Counted from the stretch's first letter, positions 43,368-52,304 are shown. The stretch is 64,000 nucleotides of DNA from Cryobacterium lactosi (GCF_004403945.1 NZ_SOHM01000031.1:150532-214531), one strand, 5' to 3'. The notes: a model not told the origin generated them from the letters alone. Numbers and translations are program-made.

Positions 43368-44307
43368 CTCGGCAATCGAAACCCGCCCGGCAGAGACGCT
43401 GGGCCAAGGGGCCTCGGCGCCCGACCCCCACACGGTGGCAGGGCGCGCGGCCATCCTGAAGAAGAACAGTGACCGGTCCCGGACCGGGCGACGCGTGCTC
43501 TTCTACCTGGCGCTCGCGGTGATGTCCATTCCATTCGTGATGCCCACCTGGTGGATGATCATCTCGTCGCTCAAACCGATCAGCGAGATCTTCGCCTCGC
43601 CGCCCACGCTGTGGCCGGCGAACCCCACCTTCGACGGCTACGTCAAAGCCTTCGAGATGCAGCCATTCGCTCAGCAGTACTTCAATTCGCTCTACATCTC
43701 CGTGCTCGTCACCGCCGGAACCATGCTGATCGCCTCGCTCGCCGGATACGCCTTCGCCCGCATCCGTTTCCCCGGACAGAACGCGCTGTTCATGGTCGTG
43801 CTGGTCGGGCTTCTCATCCCCAGTGAGGTCACGATCGTGCCGTTGTTCCAGATTTTCAACACCATGGGCCTGATCAACACGCACTGGCCGATCCTGCTCG
43901 TGTCGACCTTCGGGGCGCCCAGCGTGCTGGCGACATTCATCATGCGACAGTTCTTCCTGTCGCTGCCGATCGAACTCGAGGAGGCAGCCCGGCTCGACGG
44001 GCTTGGCCGGTTGCAGATCTGGTGGCGCATCGCGATGCCGCTTGCCGGCAGTGCCCTTGCGGCCGTGGCGATCTTCACCTTTCTCCACATCTGGAACCTC
44101 TACCTCGAACCGACCGTGTACCTGCAATCGCCCGAACTCTTCACCCTGCCGCAGGCGCTGACGCGCTACACGGATGCGTACGGCGGGCAACTCTGGAACG
44201 TTCAGCTGGCAGCGGCCACGATGACCGCGCTTCCAGTGCTGGTCGTCTTCGTCCTGGCGCAGAAGCAGTTCGTCGAGGGACTCGCCCAGAGCGGCCTCAA
44301 GGGCTGA
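43357..44307 (+). CDS. ABC sugar permease, MalG type (second transporter)
   Basis: A 316-residue six-span permease with a 45-residue polar N-terminal tail, first span VLFYLALAVMSIPFVMPTWWMIISSLKP, EAA loop EEAARLDGLGRLQIWWRIAMPLAGS (about 207-231) and the family C-terminus QKQFVEGLAQSGLKG. ATG 43357 lies inside the previous gene's last codons. It ends the LacI-flavoprotein-transporter operon; the next gene is an unrelated ArsR regulator after 100 bp. Confidence 0.93.
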   Translation: MRTDSAIETRPAETLGQGASAPDPHTVAGRAAILKKNSDRSRTGRRVLFYLALAVMSIPFVMPTWWMIISSLKPISEIFASPPTLWPANPTFDGYVKAFEMQPFAQQYFNSLYISVLVTAGTMLIASLAGYAFARIRFPGQNALFMVVLVGLLIPSEVTIVPLFQIFNTMGLINTHWPILLVSTFGAPSVLATFIMRQFFLSLPIELEEAARLDGLGRLQIWWRIAMPLAGSALAAVAIFTFLHIWNLYLEPTVYLQSPELFTLPQALTRYTDAYGGQLWNVQLAAATMTALPVLVVFVLAQKQFVEGLAQSGLKG

Positions 44308-44360
44308 CCCGGGCAAGCCTCTCCGAGCGGGCACGTGGTCCCTCAGTCAGGGAGTGGCGG

Positions 44361-44386
44361 CTTGTATAAGGCTTGACTTATAGAAG
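44361..44386. promoter_or_regulatory. ArsR-type operator upstream of the ArsR/SRPBCC pair
   Basis: CTTGTATAAG (44361-44370) and CTTATAGAAG (44377-44386) form an inverted repeat with nine of ten bases paired and a 6-nt spacer, 22 bp before the ArsR start. Position and symmetry suit a dimeric winged-helix repressor acting on its own promoter. Confidence 0.65.
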
Positions 44387-44407
44387 CGACGGCGCGACCA
44401 TGGGGTC

Positions 44408-44788
44408 ATGCACGCATTCGATGTTCTCGGCGATCCGATCCGCCGGCGCATCCTCGAGGTGCTCGCGGATGGCGAAGGATCCGCCGGCGAACTCGGTCGC
44501 GTCATCCAGAGCGAATTCGGCATCTCGCAGCCCGCCGTGTCCCAGCACCTGCGCGTGCTCCGGGAGACCGGGTTTGCGACCGTGCGATCAGAAGGCGTGC
44601 GCCGGCTCTACGCGGTCAATCCGGCGCCACTGGCCCAGGCTGACGCGTGGTTCGACGCCTTCCGCCGATTCTGGGAGCCGAAGCTCGACGCGCTCGGCAC
44701 CGAGCTGGCGCGCGGACGACTCACGCAAAAGAAGGACGCCGCGAAGGCATCCGCTCACGACGAAGAGACCCCGGAAACCCACGAATGA
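44408..44788 (+). CDS. ArsR-family repressor (paired with SRPBCC protein)
   Basis: A 126-residue winged-helix regulator: FDVLGDPIRRRILEVLADGEGSAGELGRVIQSEFGISQPAVSQHLRVLRETGFATVRSEGVRRLYAVNP covers the whole domain (4-73). No metal-binding cysteine motif is present, so it is not an arsenic or zinc sensor. The C-terminus FDAFRRFWEPKLDALGTEL is typical of the ArsR members paired with AHSA1/SRPBCC proteins. It is 11 nt from the SRPBCC gene. Confidence 0.9.
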   Translation: MHAFDVLGDPIRRRILEVLADGEGSAGELGRVIQSEFGISQPAVSQHLRVLRETGFATVRSEGVRRLYAVNPAPLAQADAWFDAFRRFWEPKLDALGTELARGRLTQKKDAAKASAHDEETPETHE

Positions 44789-44799
44789 GGAGACGACTG

Positions 44800-45453
44800 A
44801 TGGATGTGAACGCCCAGCTCAAGGCTGTAGCGCGCGGTATCGAGACGAAGGAGGTTGATGGTGTGCGCTCCTTCGTGCAAACTCTCGCTCAGACCTACCC
44901 GTCGTCGATCGACGATGTCTGGGACGCGGTGACGAGCGCTGAGCGCATCCCGCGCTGGTTCCTGCCGGTGAGCGGTGACCTGCGCCTCGGCGGGCACTAC
45001 CAATTCGAGGGCAACGCCGGCGGGGAGATTCGCAGCTGCGCTCCGCCGAGCGCGGGCTCCGCCGGCTACTCGGTGACCTGGGGCAACGGCATGGGGGAGC
45101 CGGCGATCGTGAACGTGCGGCTCACCGCGGTGGATGCGTCCTCCACCCGCTTTGAGCTGGAGAACGTTGCCGCGGTCGACGCCATCCCCGAAGGCTTCTG
45201 GGAACAGTTCGGACCGTCCGCCACTGGTCTGGGCTGGGATTCGGGCTTGCTTGGCCTTGCGTCGTACTTCGGCGGAGGCGAAGGCGGTATCTCGCCCGAG
45301 GAGGGCCAAGCGTGGCTGGCCACCGACGAGGGCAAGTCATTTCTGCGCGGCTCGGCCGACGCGTGGGCGGCGGCACACATCCAGGATGGCGCAGCTCCCG
45401 AGGTGGCGAACGCCGGCGCAACGACGACCTACAACATGTACATCGGAATGTAA
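44800..45453 (+). CDS. SRPBCC (AHSA1-like) protein
   Basis: A 217-residue protein of the START/SRPBCC fold: FVQTLAQTYPSSIDDVWDAVTSAERIPRWFLPVSGDLRLGGHYQFEG (24-70) and EEGQAWLATDEGKSFLRGSADAWAAAHI at the C-terminus. These proteins bind hydrophobic ligands; partner ArsR proteins regulate them. ATG 44800 is preferred over ATG 44785 because GAGGAG lies seven bases before it. The ligand and role are unknown. Confidence 0.86.
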   Translation: MDVNAQLKAVARGIETKEVDGVRSFVQTLAQTYPSSIDDVWDAVTSAERIPRWFLPVSGDLRLGGHYQFEGNAGGEIRSCAPPSAGSAGYSVTWGNGMGEPAIVNVRLTAVDASSTRFELENVAAVDAIPEGFWEQFGPSATGLGWDSGLLGLASYFGGGEGGISPEEGQAWLATDEGKSFLRGSADAWAAAHIQDGAAPEVANAGATTTYNMYIGM

Positions 45454-45480
45454 CCTATTGACACGATGGGGCATGGGTGC

Positions 45481-45489
45481 GAAACTTTC
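45481..45489. promoter_or_regulatory. Candidate RpiR-type operator
   Basis: GAAACTTTC is a perfect 9-bp inverted repeat (GAAA-C-TTTC) 43 bp before the RpiR start. TTGACA at 45458-45463 could be a -35 box. GAAA/TTTC half-sites are reported for several RpiR-type regulators, but the site is short and may be chance. Confidence 0.3.
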
Positions 45490-45532
45490 TTACATGCGGC
45501 ACCGCCGCAGTCGCACTGCATAGGAGGCTCCA

Positions 45533-46477
45533 TTGGTATCCCAGGACGCTCAACCGCCGGGCCCTGGCGATGAGGCGATGGCCGGCCCCCAGCGCGAGCT
45601 TGCGGGACCGAATACGCCCAATGTGGTTGCCCGGCTCAGTGCGATGCTGCCTGGACTGACGCCGGCCGAGGCCCGGATCGGGCGGGTTCTGCTGTCTGAC
45701 ACGACGGGCGCATCCGCTCTGACGGTCAACGAACTCGCTGAGCGTGCCTCGACAAGCACCGCGAGTGTAATTCGCACCGCACGTCGCCTCGGATTCGACG
45801 GATACCCCCAACTCCGGCTCGCTCTAGCTGCACAGGGCGGCGCGAACCATGACAACGCCGTTCCGGTGGGAGCCGACATCGCGGACGGAGACGGCATCGG
45901 CGTGGTCCTGACCAAACTGGCGGCATTCGAGGCCGAGCAGCTCCGTGCCACTGCCGAACTGGTCGATCTCGTCGCCCTGGCGACGGTGATCGATCTTATC
46001 CGGAGTGCGCGCCGGATCGACGTCTACGGTATCGGCGCATCCGGGCTGGTCGCAGAGGACCTCACCGCGAAGCTGAACCGGGTGGGATTGTTCGCCAGGG
46101 CGTACACCGAGCACGACGCGGCGATGGTCAGCGCCTCTCTGCTGGGGCCCGACGACGTGGCCATCGGCGTGTCCCACGCCGGGGAGAACCCGGGCACTGT
46201 CGCGCCACTGCAGTCGGCCCGGTCGACCGGTGCGGGGACCGTGGCCATCACGGCCGCGACCCGGTCCCGATTGGCAGCGCAGGCACAACACGTTCTCGTG
46301 ACTGCGGGTCGCGAATTCGGATTCCGTTCCGCAGCGATGGCCAGCCGCACCGGGCAACTCCTGCTCGTCGACGCCATCTTCGTCGGAGTTGCGCAATCGC
46401 TGCCTGCGGCCCGCGCCGCCCTCGAACGCACCTATGCCGCCGTCAGTTCCCATCCAGGACGAATACGGCAACCATGA
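45533..46477 (+). CDS. RpiR/MurR-family regulator of MurNAc use
   Basis: A 314-residue regulator: helix-turn-helix ALTVNELAERASTSTASVIRTARRLGFDGYPQLRLAL (about 62-98) and a C-terminal SIS sugar-phosphate-binding domain (IDVYGIGASGLVAEDLTAKLNRVG; AIGVSHAGENPGTVAPLQSARSTGAGTVAITAATRS). TTG 45533 is chosen because AGGAGG lies five bases upstream. It is followed immediately by murQ and the MurNAc PTS genes, so the ligand is probably MurNAc 6-phosphate. Confidence 0.9.
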   Translation: MVSQDAQPPGPGDEAMAGPQRELAGPNTPNVVARLSAMLPGLTPAEARIGRVLLSDTTGASALTVNELAERASTSTASVIRTARRLGFDGYPQLRLALAAQGGANHDNAVPVGADIADGDGIGVVLTKLAAFEAEQLRATAELVDLVALATVIDLIRSARRIDVYGIGASGLVAEDLTAKLNRVGLFARAYTEHDAAMVSASLLGPDDVAIGVSHAGENPGTVAPLQSARSTGAGTVAITAATRSRLAAQAQHVLVTAGREFGFRSAAMASRTGQLLLVDAIFVGVAQSLPAARAALERTYAAVSSHPGRIRQP

Positions 46478-46506
46478 ACAGCTTCAACGACACCAGGGAG
46501 AGTGAC

Positions 46507-47403
46507 GTGGGACTAGCCACACTGGGAACCGAGACCGCGAACGACCGCACCACAGACCTGGACACGATGTCGGTCGCCGACCTGCTCACCGTGATGAACC
46601 AGGAAGACCGAACCGTTCCGCTCGCGGTGGCGGCGGCCCTGCCGGCCATCGAGAACGCGGTGTATGCCATTGTGGCCGCGCGCCGCCGTGGCGGCAGGCT
46701 CATCTATTTGGGTGCCGGCACCAGCGGCCGACTCGGTGTGCTGGATGCCGTGGAGTGTCCACCAACGTTCGGCACCGACCCTGGAGAAGTCCTTGGTCTT
46801 ATCGCGGGAGGTGAGCGGGCGTTCCTCCGTGCTGTGGAAGGCGCCGAAGACAATCCGGACTTCGCCGTGGCCGACCTGATCGCAGTCGGGCTCACCGTCG
46901 ATGACGTGGTCGTCGGCATCGCCGCCAGCGGTCGCACCCCGTACGTCATCGGCGGTCTCGACCATGCCCGAAGCATTGGTGCGTCCACCGTCTCGGTCTC
47001 CTGCAACCTCGGTGCCGCGATCAGCCAGCACGCCGACGTCGCCATCGAGGTCGACACCGGACCGGAAGTGCTGACCGGTTCGACCCGTCTCAAAGCGGGC
47101 ACGGCGCAGAAGCTGGTCTGCAACATGCTCTCCACCGCCAGCATGATCCGCACCGGCAAGGTCTTCCACAACCTGATGGTCGACGTGCAGCCCACCAACG
47201 CCAAATTGGTCGACCGGGCCCGGCGCATCGTCAGTGCGGCCACCGGGGTGGACGAGGACACGGCCGCCGCCGCAATCGATCAGGCCGGCGGACGCGCCAA
47301 GACCGCCGTGGTCATGCTGATTACCGACACCGATTTCGCCACCGCCAGCGCTCGCCTCGAAAACGCAGACGGCGACGTTCGCACCGCCATCACACTGAGC
47401 TGA
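46507..47403 (+). CDS. murQ: N-acetylmuramic acid 6-phosphate etherase MurQ
   Basis: Cleaves the lactyl ether of MurNAc 6-phosphate to give GlcNAc 6-phosphate and D-lactate during cell-wall sugar recycling. The SIS domain is clear: RLIYLGAGTSGRLGVLDAVECPPTFG contains the phosphate site and the catalytic Glu, and GGERAFLRAVEGAED the second Glu. GTG 46507 gives 298 residues, the E. coli length, with AGGGAG six bases upstream and a family-like N-terminus (LATLGTETAND). ATG 46474, which overlaps the regulator stop, would add eleven residues. Confidence 0.93.
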   Translation: MGLATLGTETANDRTTDLDTMSVADLLTVMNQEDRTVPLAVAAALPAIENAVYAIVAARRRGGRLIYLGAGTSGRLGVLDAVECPPTFGTDPGEVLGLIAGGERAFLRAVEGAEDNPDFAVADLIAVGLTVDDVVVGIAASGRTPYVIGGLDHARSIGASTVSVSCNLGAAISQHADVAIEVDTGPEVLTGSTRLKAGTAQKLVCNMLSTASMIRTGKVFHNLMVDVQPTNAKLVDRARRIVSAATGVDEDTAAAAIDQAGGRAKTAVVMLITDTDFATASARLENADGDVRTAITLS

Positions 47404-47466
47404 GCCCCCGCGGCCGGCCACGATCGGTCAACAGTCACCCCGACCCCACTCCTAGGAGAATCTGCC

Positions 47467-47928
47467 ATGCCCGAAAACATCCTCAGCCCCGTGCGCGGAA
47501 CCGTGGTGCCGCTCGGCGACGTGCCCGACCCTGTTTTCGCCCAAGAAATCGTCGGCGGGGGACTGGCGCTTCAACCGTCGCGTCGTGCCGGCTCGGTGAC
47601 CGCCGGCGCGCCGGTGAGCGGCACCATCGTTCAGATCCAACCGCATGCCTTCGTCATCCAGTCAACGGAAGGAACCGGGGTTCTGGTGCACCTCGGTATA
47701 GACACCGTCCGCCTGAACGGCGAGGGCTTCGAGGTGCTGGTGACCAAGGGTTCCACGGTGCAGGCCGGCGACCCCGTAGTCCGGTTCGACCAAGCGGTCA
47801 TTGCCGCGCACGGCTACTCCGACATCTGCCTGGTCATCGTTCTCCAGAGTCCGCCTGGCTCGGTGCCCGCACCGACGGACACCCGGACCATCGACGCCGC
47901 CGAGGTGCTGTTCTCCTGGCCCAGTTGA
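47467..47928 (+). CDS. PTS glucose-type EIIA domain protein (MurNAc PTS)
   Basis: A 153-residue phosphocarrier. The fold starts with ILSPVRGTVVPLGDVPDPVFA; the phosphorylated His75 lies in VLVHLGIDTV and the helper His60 in QPHAFVIQS. It passes phosphate from HPr to the EIIB domain of the next gene. AGGAG stands before ATG 47467. A separate EIIA next to EIIBC is the usual Gram-positive arrangement for MurP. Confidence 0.92.
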   Translation: MPENILSPVRGTVVPLGDVPDPVFAQEIVGGGLALQPSRRAGSVTAGAPVSGTIVQIQPHAFVIQSTEGTGVLVHLGIDTVRLNGEGFEVLVTKGSTVQAGDPVVRFDQAVIAAHGYSDICLVIVLQSPPGSVPAPTDTRTIDAAEVLFSWPS

Positions 47929-48002
47929 CGGACTCGTCCACTGCATGAATGAAACTATCTCTCCCGCGCAACGTGCGCATCTTGCTCGAAAGGAAAGCAG
48001 TC

Positions 48003-49532
48003 ATGGCCGACTCCCGACTCATCGCAGACCAGTTGCTCGTTGGTTTGGGTGGCGCCGATAACATCATCGACGTCGAGAACTGTATGACCCGGCTGCGTGT
48101 CGGTGTCCGAGACCAGGACCTGGCTGATGTCGTAGCGCTGCGCGCGATCGACAACGTCATCGCCGCGTTGCCCGGTGAGAACTTCCAGATCGTACTGGGC
48201 CCTGGTCTGGTCGACCGAGTGGCCATCGATCTGGAGGCAGCTCGCGGCGCGGCACTGTCGGCGGACTCCGGTCCCTCGACTGCTGATCAGCTGGCCGACA
48301 AGGGCTCCGCCATCCGGCAGCAGAACAAGCAGCGCAACAACACCCCAGTCAAGAATGTGCTGAGACGCGTCTCCAATATCTTCGTGCCGCTGATCCCCGC
48401 ACTGATCGCCTGCGGTCTCATCGCCGGGATCAACGGCATCCTGAGCAACCTGGCCACCAGCGGCTCAGTGCCGTGGCTTGCCAGCCTGTCGCCGATCTTC
48501 GGCGTCATGTCGAGCGGGTTCTTCGCGCTGCTCGCCGTGTTCGTCGCAATGAACGCGGCCAGAGAATTCGGCGGCACGCCCATCATCGGCGGTGTCATCG
48601 GCGGAATCATCGTCGCCCCCGGCGTCGTGAACATCGTCGTCTGGGGTCAGCAGCTGGCCCCCGGCCAGGGTGGCGTACTCGGTGCCATGGCGGCGGCCAT
48701 CCTCGGCGCGTACATCGAACGGTGGGCCCGCAGGTGGTCGCCCGACGTACTCGCGTTGTTCATCGTGCCCACGCTGACGGTGGTGCTCACCGGCCTCGCC
48801 ACTCTGTTCCTCCTGATGCCGGCCGCCGGCTGGGTGTCCGTACAGATCGGCATCGGCGCCACCGGGCTGCTGACCACGGCGGGCGCCTTCGCGGGCTTCG
48901 TTCTCGGCGGTCTGTTCCTGCCGCTGGTGATGACCGGCCTGCATCAGACTCTCACTCCCATTCACACCACGCTGATCGAACAGGTCGGCTACACGACCCT
49001 GCTGCCGGTCCTGGCCATGGGCGGAGCCGGTCAGATCGGTGCAGCGATCGCGGTGTTCTTCAGGCTCCGCCGCAACACGAGCATCGGACGCACCATCAAG
49101 GGCGCACTTCCGGCCGGCTTTCTCGGAGTCGGCGAACCGCTCATCTACGGCGTCACCCTTCCGCTGGGCCGGCCGTTCATCACCGCCTGCATCGGCGGCG
49201 CCTTCGGCGGCGCGGTCGTGGGACTGTTCGACCAGCTCGGCTACACCGTCGGCGCCATCGCCATCGGCGCCAGCGACCTGTCGCTGTTCCCCCTGCTCCA
49301 GGGTAGCCATGGTTGGGGTGTTGCCGCCCTGGGGTACGCGTCGGGCTTGATCGTCGCCTACGTCGTGGGGTTCGTCACCACCTGGTTCTTCGGGTTCTCC
49401 CGCGACCAGTTGATCAGCCTGAACAGTGACGACACGATCGATGCGGGACTGGTGCCAGCCGCCGACGTTGCGGCGACGGGAGGACCCGACGTCCGGGCCC
49501 CTGCGCTGGCCGATTCACGCGACCGTTCCTGA
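48003..49532 (+). CDS. murP: PTS EIIBC, N-acetylmuramic acid specific (MurP)
   Basis: A 509-residue transporter-kinase that imports MurNAc as its 6-phosphate. EIIB domain at the N-terminus with Cys27 in IIDVENCMTRLRV; a linker (80-115); then the membrane EIIC domain beginning VKNVLRRVSNIFVPLIPALIACGLIAGINGI, with the substrate motif GVGEPLIYGVTLPLGRPF near residue 380. ATG 48003 follows AAGGA; ATG 47949 would add 18 unlikely residues. MurNAc specificity is inferred from MurQ and the RpiR regulator in the same operon. Confidence 0.9.
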   Translation: MADSRLIADQLLVGLGGADNIIDVENCMTRLRVGVRDQDLADVVALRAIDNVIAALPGENFQIVLGPGLVDRVAIDLEAARGAALSADSGPSTADQLADKGSAIRQQNKQRNNTPVKNVLRRVSNIFVPLIPALIACGLIAGINGILSNLATSGSVPWLASLSPIFGVMSSGFFALLAVFVAMNAAREFGGTPIIGGVIGGIIVAPGVVNIVVWGQQLAPGQGGVLGAMAAAILGAYIERWARRWSPDVLALFIVPTLTVVLTGLATLFLLMPAAGWVSVQIGIGATGLLTTAGAFAGFVLGGLFLPLVMTGLHQTLTPIHTTLIEQVGYTTLLPVLAMGGAGQIGAAIAVFFRLRRNTSIGRTIKGALPAGFLGVGEPLIYGVTLPLGRPFITACIGGAFGGAVVGLFDQLGYTVGAIAIGASDLSLFPLLQGSHGWGVAALGYASGLIVAYVVGFVTTWFFGFSRDQLISLNSDDTIDAGLVPAADVAATGGPDVRAPALADSRDRS

Positions 49533-49575
49533 GGGGGCGACCGCACACCCGTGTCATGCGGTAGAAATAGGTGCA

Positions 49576-51012
49576 ATGCCCATTCTCACCGCACTCCAGC
49601 ACGGGGCCGAGGCGCAGCCCCTGCAGCTCGCCGTTGAGGTCGGCGACGACCGGCTCAGCTACGCGCAGTTGCGTGAGGCGGTGCTCGAACGGCTCGGCGG
49701 AAACCCGACCGGAACGCCCCTCCGGACCGGACCCACCCTCATCAGCCAGCCCAACGGTCTCGAGTTCGTGCTGCAGGTGCTCGCCGGCGTCGCCGGCACC
49801 GGGAGCGTCGCCGTCCTCGACCCGGGCTGGCCCCAGGAGCAACAGCTCGAGGTGACGGGCCGCCTGGGCCAACTGGAGCTCACGCCGGACGCACCAGGCA
49901 CATCACCACCCCCTGGCGCTCTGGTTGATGGTCCGCCCGAGTCCACGTTCCTCTACGGCTTCACCTCGGGCACGACGGCGTTGCCGAAGGCGTTCAGTCG
50001 GACTCGACGCTCGTGGCAGCACTCGTTCCGACGCAGCGCCGAAATGTTCGGCCTCACCAGACACGACCGCACGCTCGCCCCTGGGCCGCTCAGCGCCAGC
50101 CTCAACCTCTACGCGCTGGCGGAATCCCTCCACGTCGGGGCGGCGTTTCACACACTGCCGGGCTTTGACGTTGCGGCGGCCCTGGCGAGCATCGAAAACC
50201 ACGACATCACCCGGCTGGTGGCCGTTCCGGCCGTGCTTCGGCTGCTGGCCCAGCGCGGGCTCACGGCGAACCAAAGCTGCCCAGGAATCTCCTGCATCGT
50301 CAGCGGTGGGGCCAAGCTCGACCTCGACACCACCCGCCTGCTGCAGCGCTGGGCGCCTTCGGCGACCCTGGTCGCCTACTACGGAGCAGCAGAGCTCGGG
50401 TTCGTCTCCGCAACGGTCCTGGCCCCTGGCCAGGCGCCGCAGGCTGACGAGACGGCTGTTGGCCTGCCCTTTCCCGGCGTGCGCATCCGCATCGTCGACC
50501 AAGACAACGCGCCCGTTGTGACCGGCGTGGCCGGGACCATCCAGGTGGCCAGCGACCTGGTCTGTGACGGCTATCTCTGGGGAGACGACGGCGCCGCTTT
50601 CCAGCAGCACGGCGACTGGTGCACAGTGGGGGACCAGGGCTTTCTGGACACCGCCGGGGTGTTGCACCACTTGGGCCGCGGCCACGACATGATCGTGAGC
50701 GCGGGCAGCAACGTCTACCCGCAGGAGGTGGAGGCGGCGCTGCAGGCGCTGCCCGGGGTGCGGGCCGCGGTGGTGACCGGCCTGTCTGACCCCGGTCGTG
50801 GCCTCCGGCTGGTCGCCGCCGTGCTCGCCGACACCGACCTGGATGTCGCCGACCTGCGTGCCGCGAGCAGCGCTGTCCTGGCATCCCCGAAGCGACCGCA
50901 CGACTATTACCGATTGCGCGAACTGCCCCTCACCGCTGCCGGCAAGGTCAGCCGCAGCGTCCTCCGCCGCTGGATCGACCAGGGAGACTCCCGTGCCATC
51001 CGACTTCACTGA
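49576..51012 (+). CDS. Acyl-adenylating (AMP-binding) ligase
   Basis: A 478-residue enzyme of the adenylate-forming family, which activates a carboxylic acid with ATP and usually transfers it to CoA. Motifs: P-loop FTSGTTALPK (129-138, Ala in place of the usual Gly), YYGAAELGF, hinge region GRGHDMIVSAGSNVYPQEVEAAL, and the catalytic Lys in LTAAGKVSRSVLRRW near the C-terminus. The acid is not deducible. It is 43 nt after murP and overlaps a thiolase-like gene by 20 nt; that pairing suggests one activates the acyl group that the other condenses or cleaves. Confidence 0.87.
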   Translation: MPILTALQHGAEAQPLQLAVEVGDDRLSYAQLREAVLERLGGNPTGTPLRTGPTLISQPNGLEFVLQVLAGVAGTGSVAVLDPGWPQEQQLEVTGRLGQLELTPDAPGTSPPPGALVDGPPESTFLYGFTSGTTALPKAFSRTRRSWQHSFRRSAEMFGLTRHDRTLAPGPLSASLNLYALAESLHVGAAFHTLPGFDVAAALASIENHDITRLVAVPAVLRLLAQRGLTANQSCPGISCIVSGGAKLDLDTTRLLQRWAPSATLVAYYGAAELGFVSATVLAPGQAPQADETAVGLPFPGVRIRIVDQDNAPVVTGVAGTIQVASDLVCDGYLWGDDGAAFQQHGDWCTVGDQGFLDTAGVLHHLGRGHDMIVSAGSNVYPQEVEAALQALPGVRAAVVTGLSDPGRGLRLVAAVLADTDLDVADLRAASSAVLASPKRPHDYYRLRELPLTAAGKVSRSVLRRWIDQGDSRAIRLH

Positions 51013-52207
51013 TCCCGCTGACAGGCCGACCACGGCTGACGATCGGCAGCCGGTGATCCTGCTCGGCCGGCGCACAGCGTTCGCCCGCCGCAACGGGGCA
51101 CTGCGAACCGTCACCCAGGACAAACTGCTGGCGCCGGTGCTGGCGGCGGTGCTGGCCGACGGGGGACTGCCGGCGGCTGCGGTGGATGACGTGATCATCG
51201 GCAACGCGGTCGGCGGAGGTGGCAACGTGGCCAGGCTGGCTCTGCTCACGGCGGGCCTACCGGTCTCGGTGCCAGGGCAGACCATCGATCGCCAGTGCGG
51301 ATCCGGACTCGAGGCCATCGTGCTGGCCTGCCGGCTGGTGCAGGCCGGCGCCGGCAGCCTCTATCTGGCCGGCGGGGTCGACAGCACAAGTACGGCGCCC
51401 CTTCGCGCCCATCGGCTCAGTTCCACGGCGGATGCGCCCGATTTCTATGACCGGGTGAGCTTTGCACCGCACGAGCTGGGCGACCCGGACATGGGCGTCG
51501 CCGCCGACACCGTCGCGGCGCGGTACGGCATCAGCCGCGATCGCCAGGATGCGTTCGCGCTGCGCAGCCATCACCTCGCGTCCGCTGCGATAGCGGCGGG
51601 CGCCTTCGACACCGAGATCGTGCCCGTGCAGACCCCGGCCGGGCCGGTCGCGGGCGACTCCGGTCCCCGGCCGGGACTGGCAGCGAGCTTGCTGGCGCGC
51701 TTTCCGGCCGCCTTCACGCCGGACGGCTCGGTGACCGCCGGGAACTCCTGCGCTGACGCCGATGGCGCGGTCGTGGTGGCGGTGACGAGCCGCGCCCGGG
51801 CCGACGCCTGGGGCGCCACCGGGTACCTGGCCTTTGTGGACGCGGTTCCGGCGGGCGTCGACCCCACCCTGCTCGGCATCGGGGGAGCAATGGCCGGCCG
51901 GGCGCTCTTCGCCCGCACCGGAATCACGGCCGGTGACCTCGGCCGGGTCGAGTTCACCGAAGCCTTCGCCGCCCAGGTGCTGGCCTCGCTCGACCTGATG
52001 GGCCTGCCGGCCGAGAACACCAATCGTCAGGGTGGGGCGCTGGCCCTCGGGCACCCCTATGGCGCCTCCGGGGCCTTGCTCGTGCTGCGGCTCCTGCAGC
52101 AGGCCCGCACCGCCGCGCCCGAGGGGGAATTGTCCTTGTCGGCGCTCAGTATCGCCGGCGGGCTCGGCCTGGCCGCGCTCTGGCGGTGGCAGACGCCGAC
52201 GCGGTGA
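50993..52207 (+). CDS. Thiolase-family protein with altered active site
   Basis: A 404-residue thiolase-fold protein. The nucleophile Cys102 (DRQCGSGLEA) and His354 (GHPYGASGA) are kept. Two residues usually needed are not: the Asn of the NEAF motif is Thr322 (EFTEAFAAQ), and the second catalytic Cys is Ser386 (ALSIAGGLG). A normal Claisen condensation or thiolysis would therefore be impaired, so an acyltransferase or specialised condensation is possible. GTG 50993 has GGGAG six bases upstream and overlaps the ligase gene, so the two act together. Confidence 0.87.
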   Translation: MPSDFTDPADRPTTADDRQPVILLGRRTAFARRNGALRTVTQDKLLAPVLAAVLADGGLPAAAVDDVIIGNAVGGGGNVARLALLTAGLPVSVPGQTIDRQCGSGLEAIVLACRLVQAGAGSLYLAGGVDSTSTAPLRAHRLSSTADAPDFYDRVSFAPHELGDPDMGVAADTVAARYGISRDRQDAFALRSHHLASAAIAAGAFDTEIVPVQTPAGPVAGDSGPRPGLAASLLARFPAAFTPDGSVTAGNSCADADGAVVVAVTSRARADAWGATGYLAFVDAVPAGVDPTLLGIGGAMAGRALFARTGITAGDLGRVEFTEAFAAQVLASLDLMGLPAENTNRQGGALALGHPYGASGALLVLRLLQQARTAAPEGELSLSALSIAGGLGLAALWRWQTPTR

Positions 52208-52211
52208 TGGA

Positions 52212-52229
52212 GGTTCGCCTCGACGAACC
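52212..52229. repeat. Small inverted repeat after the thiolase gene
   Basis: GGTTCG (52212-52217) pairs with CGAACC (52224-52229) over a 6-nt loop, 5 nt after the thiolase stop. It is a weak terminator candidate with no U-run. Confidence 0.3.
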
Positions 52230-52280
52230 GACGAAAACAATGTATGTTTCATAAACGCGATTAATTCGCCCCAGTCATCG

Positions 52281-52304
52281 GGATTGTAACTTACGGCAAA
52301 ACTC
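52281..52304 (+). promoter_or_regulatory. RAT-like antiterminator target in the nanE leader
   Basis: GGATTGTAACT followed by GGCAAAACTC resembles the two sides of ribonucleic antiterminator sequences bound by BglG/LicT proteins (GGATTGTTACTG and GCAGGCAAAACC), but the upper stem is shorter. It lies 67 bp before nanE, in an operon that encodes a BglG-type protein. A weak GCAC/GTGC hairpin with TTTT (about 52319-52345) follows as possible terminator. Confidence 0.45.
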
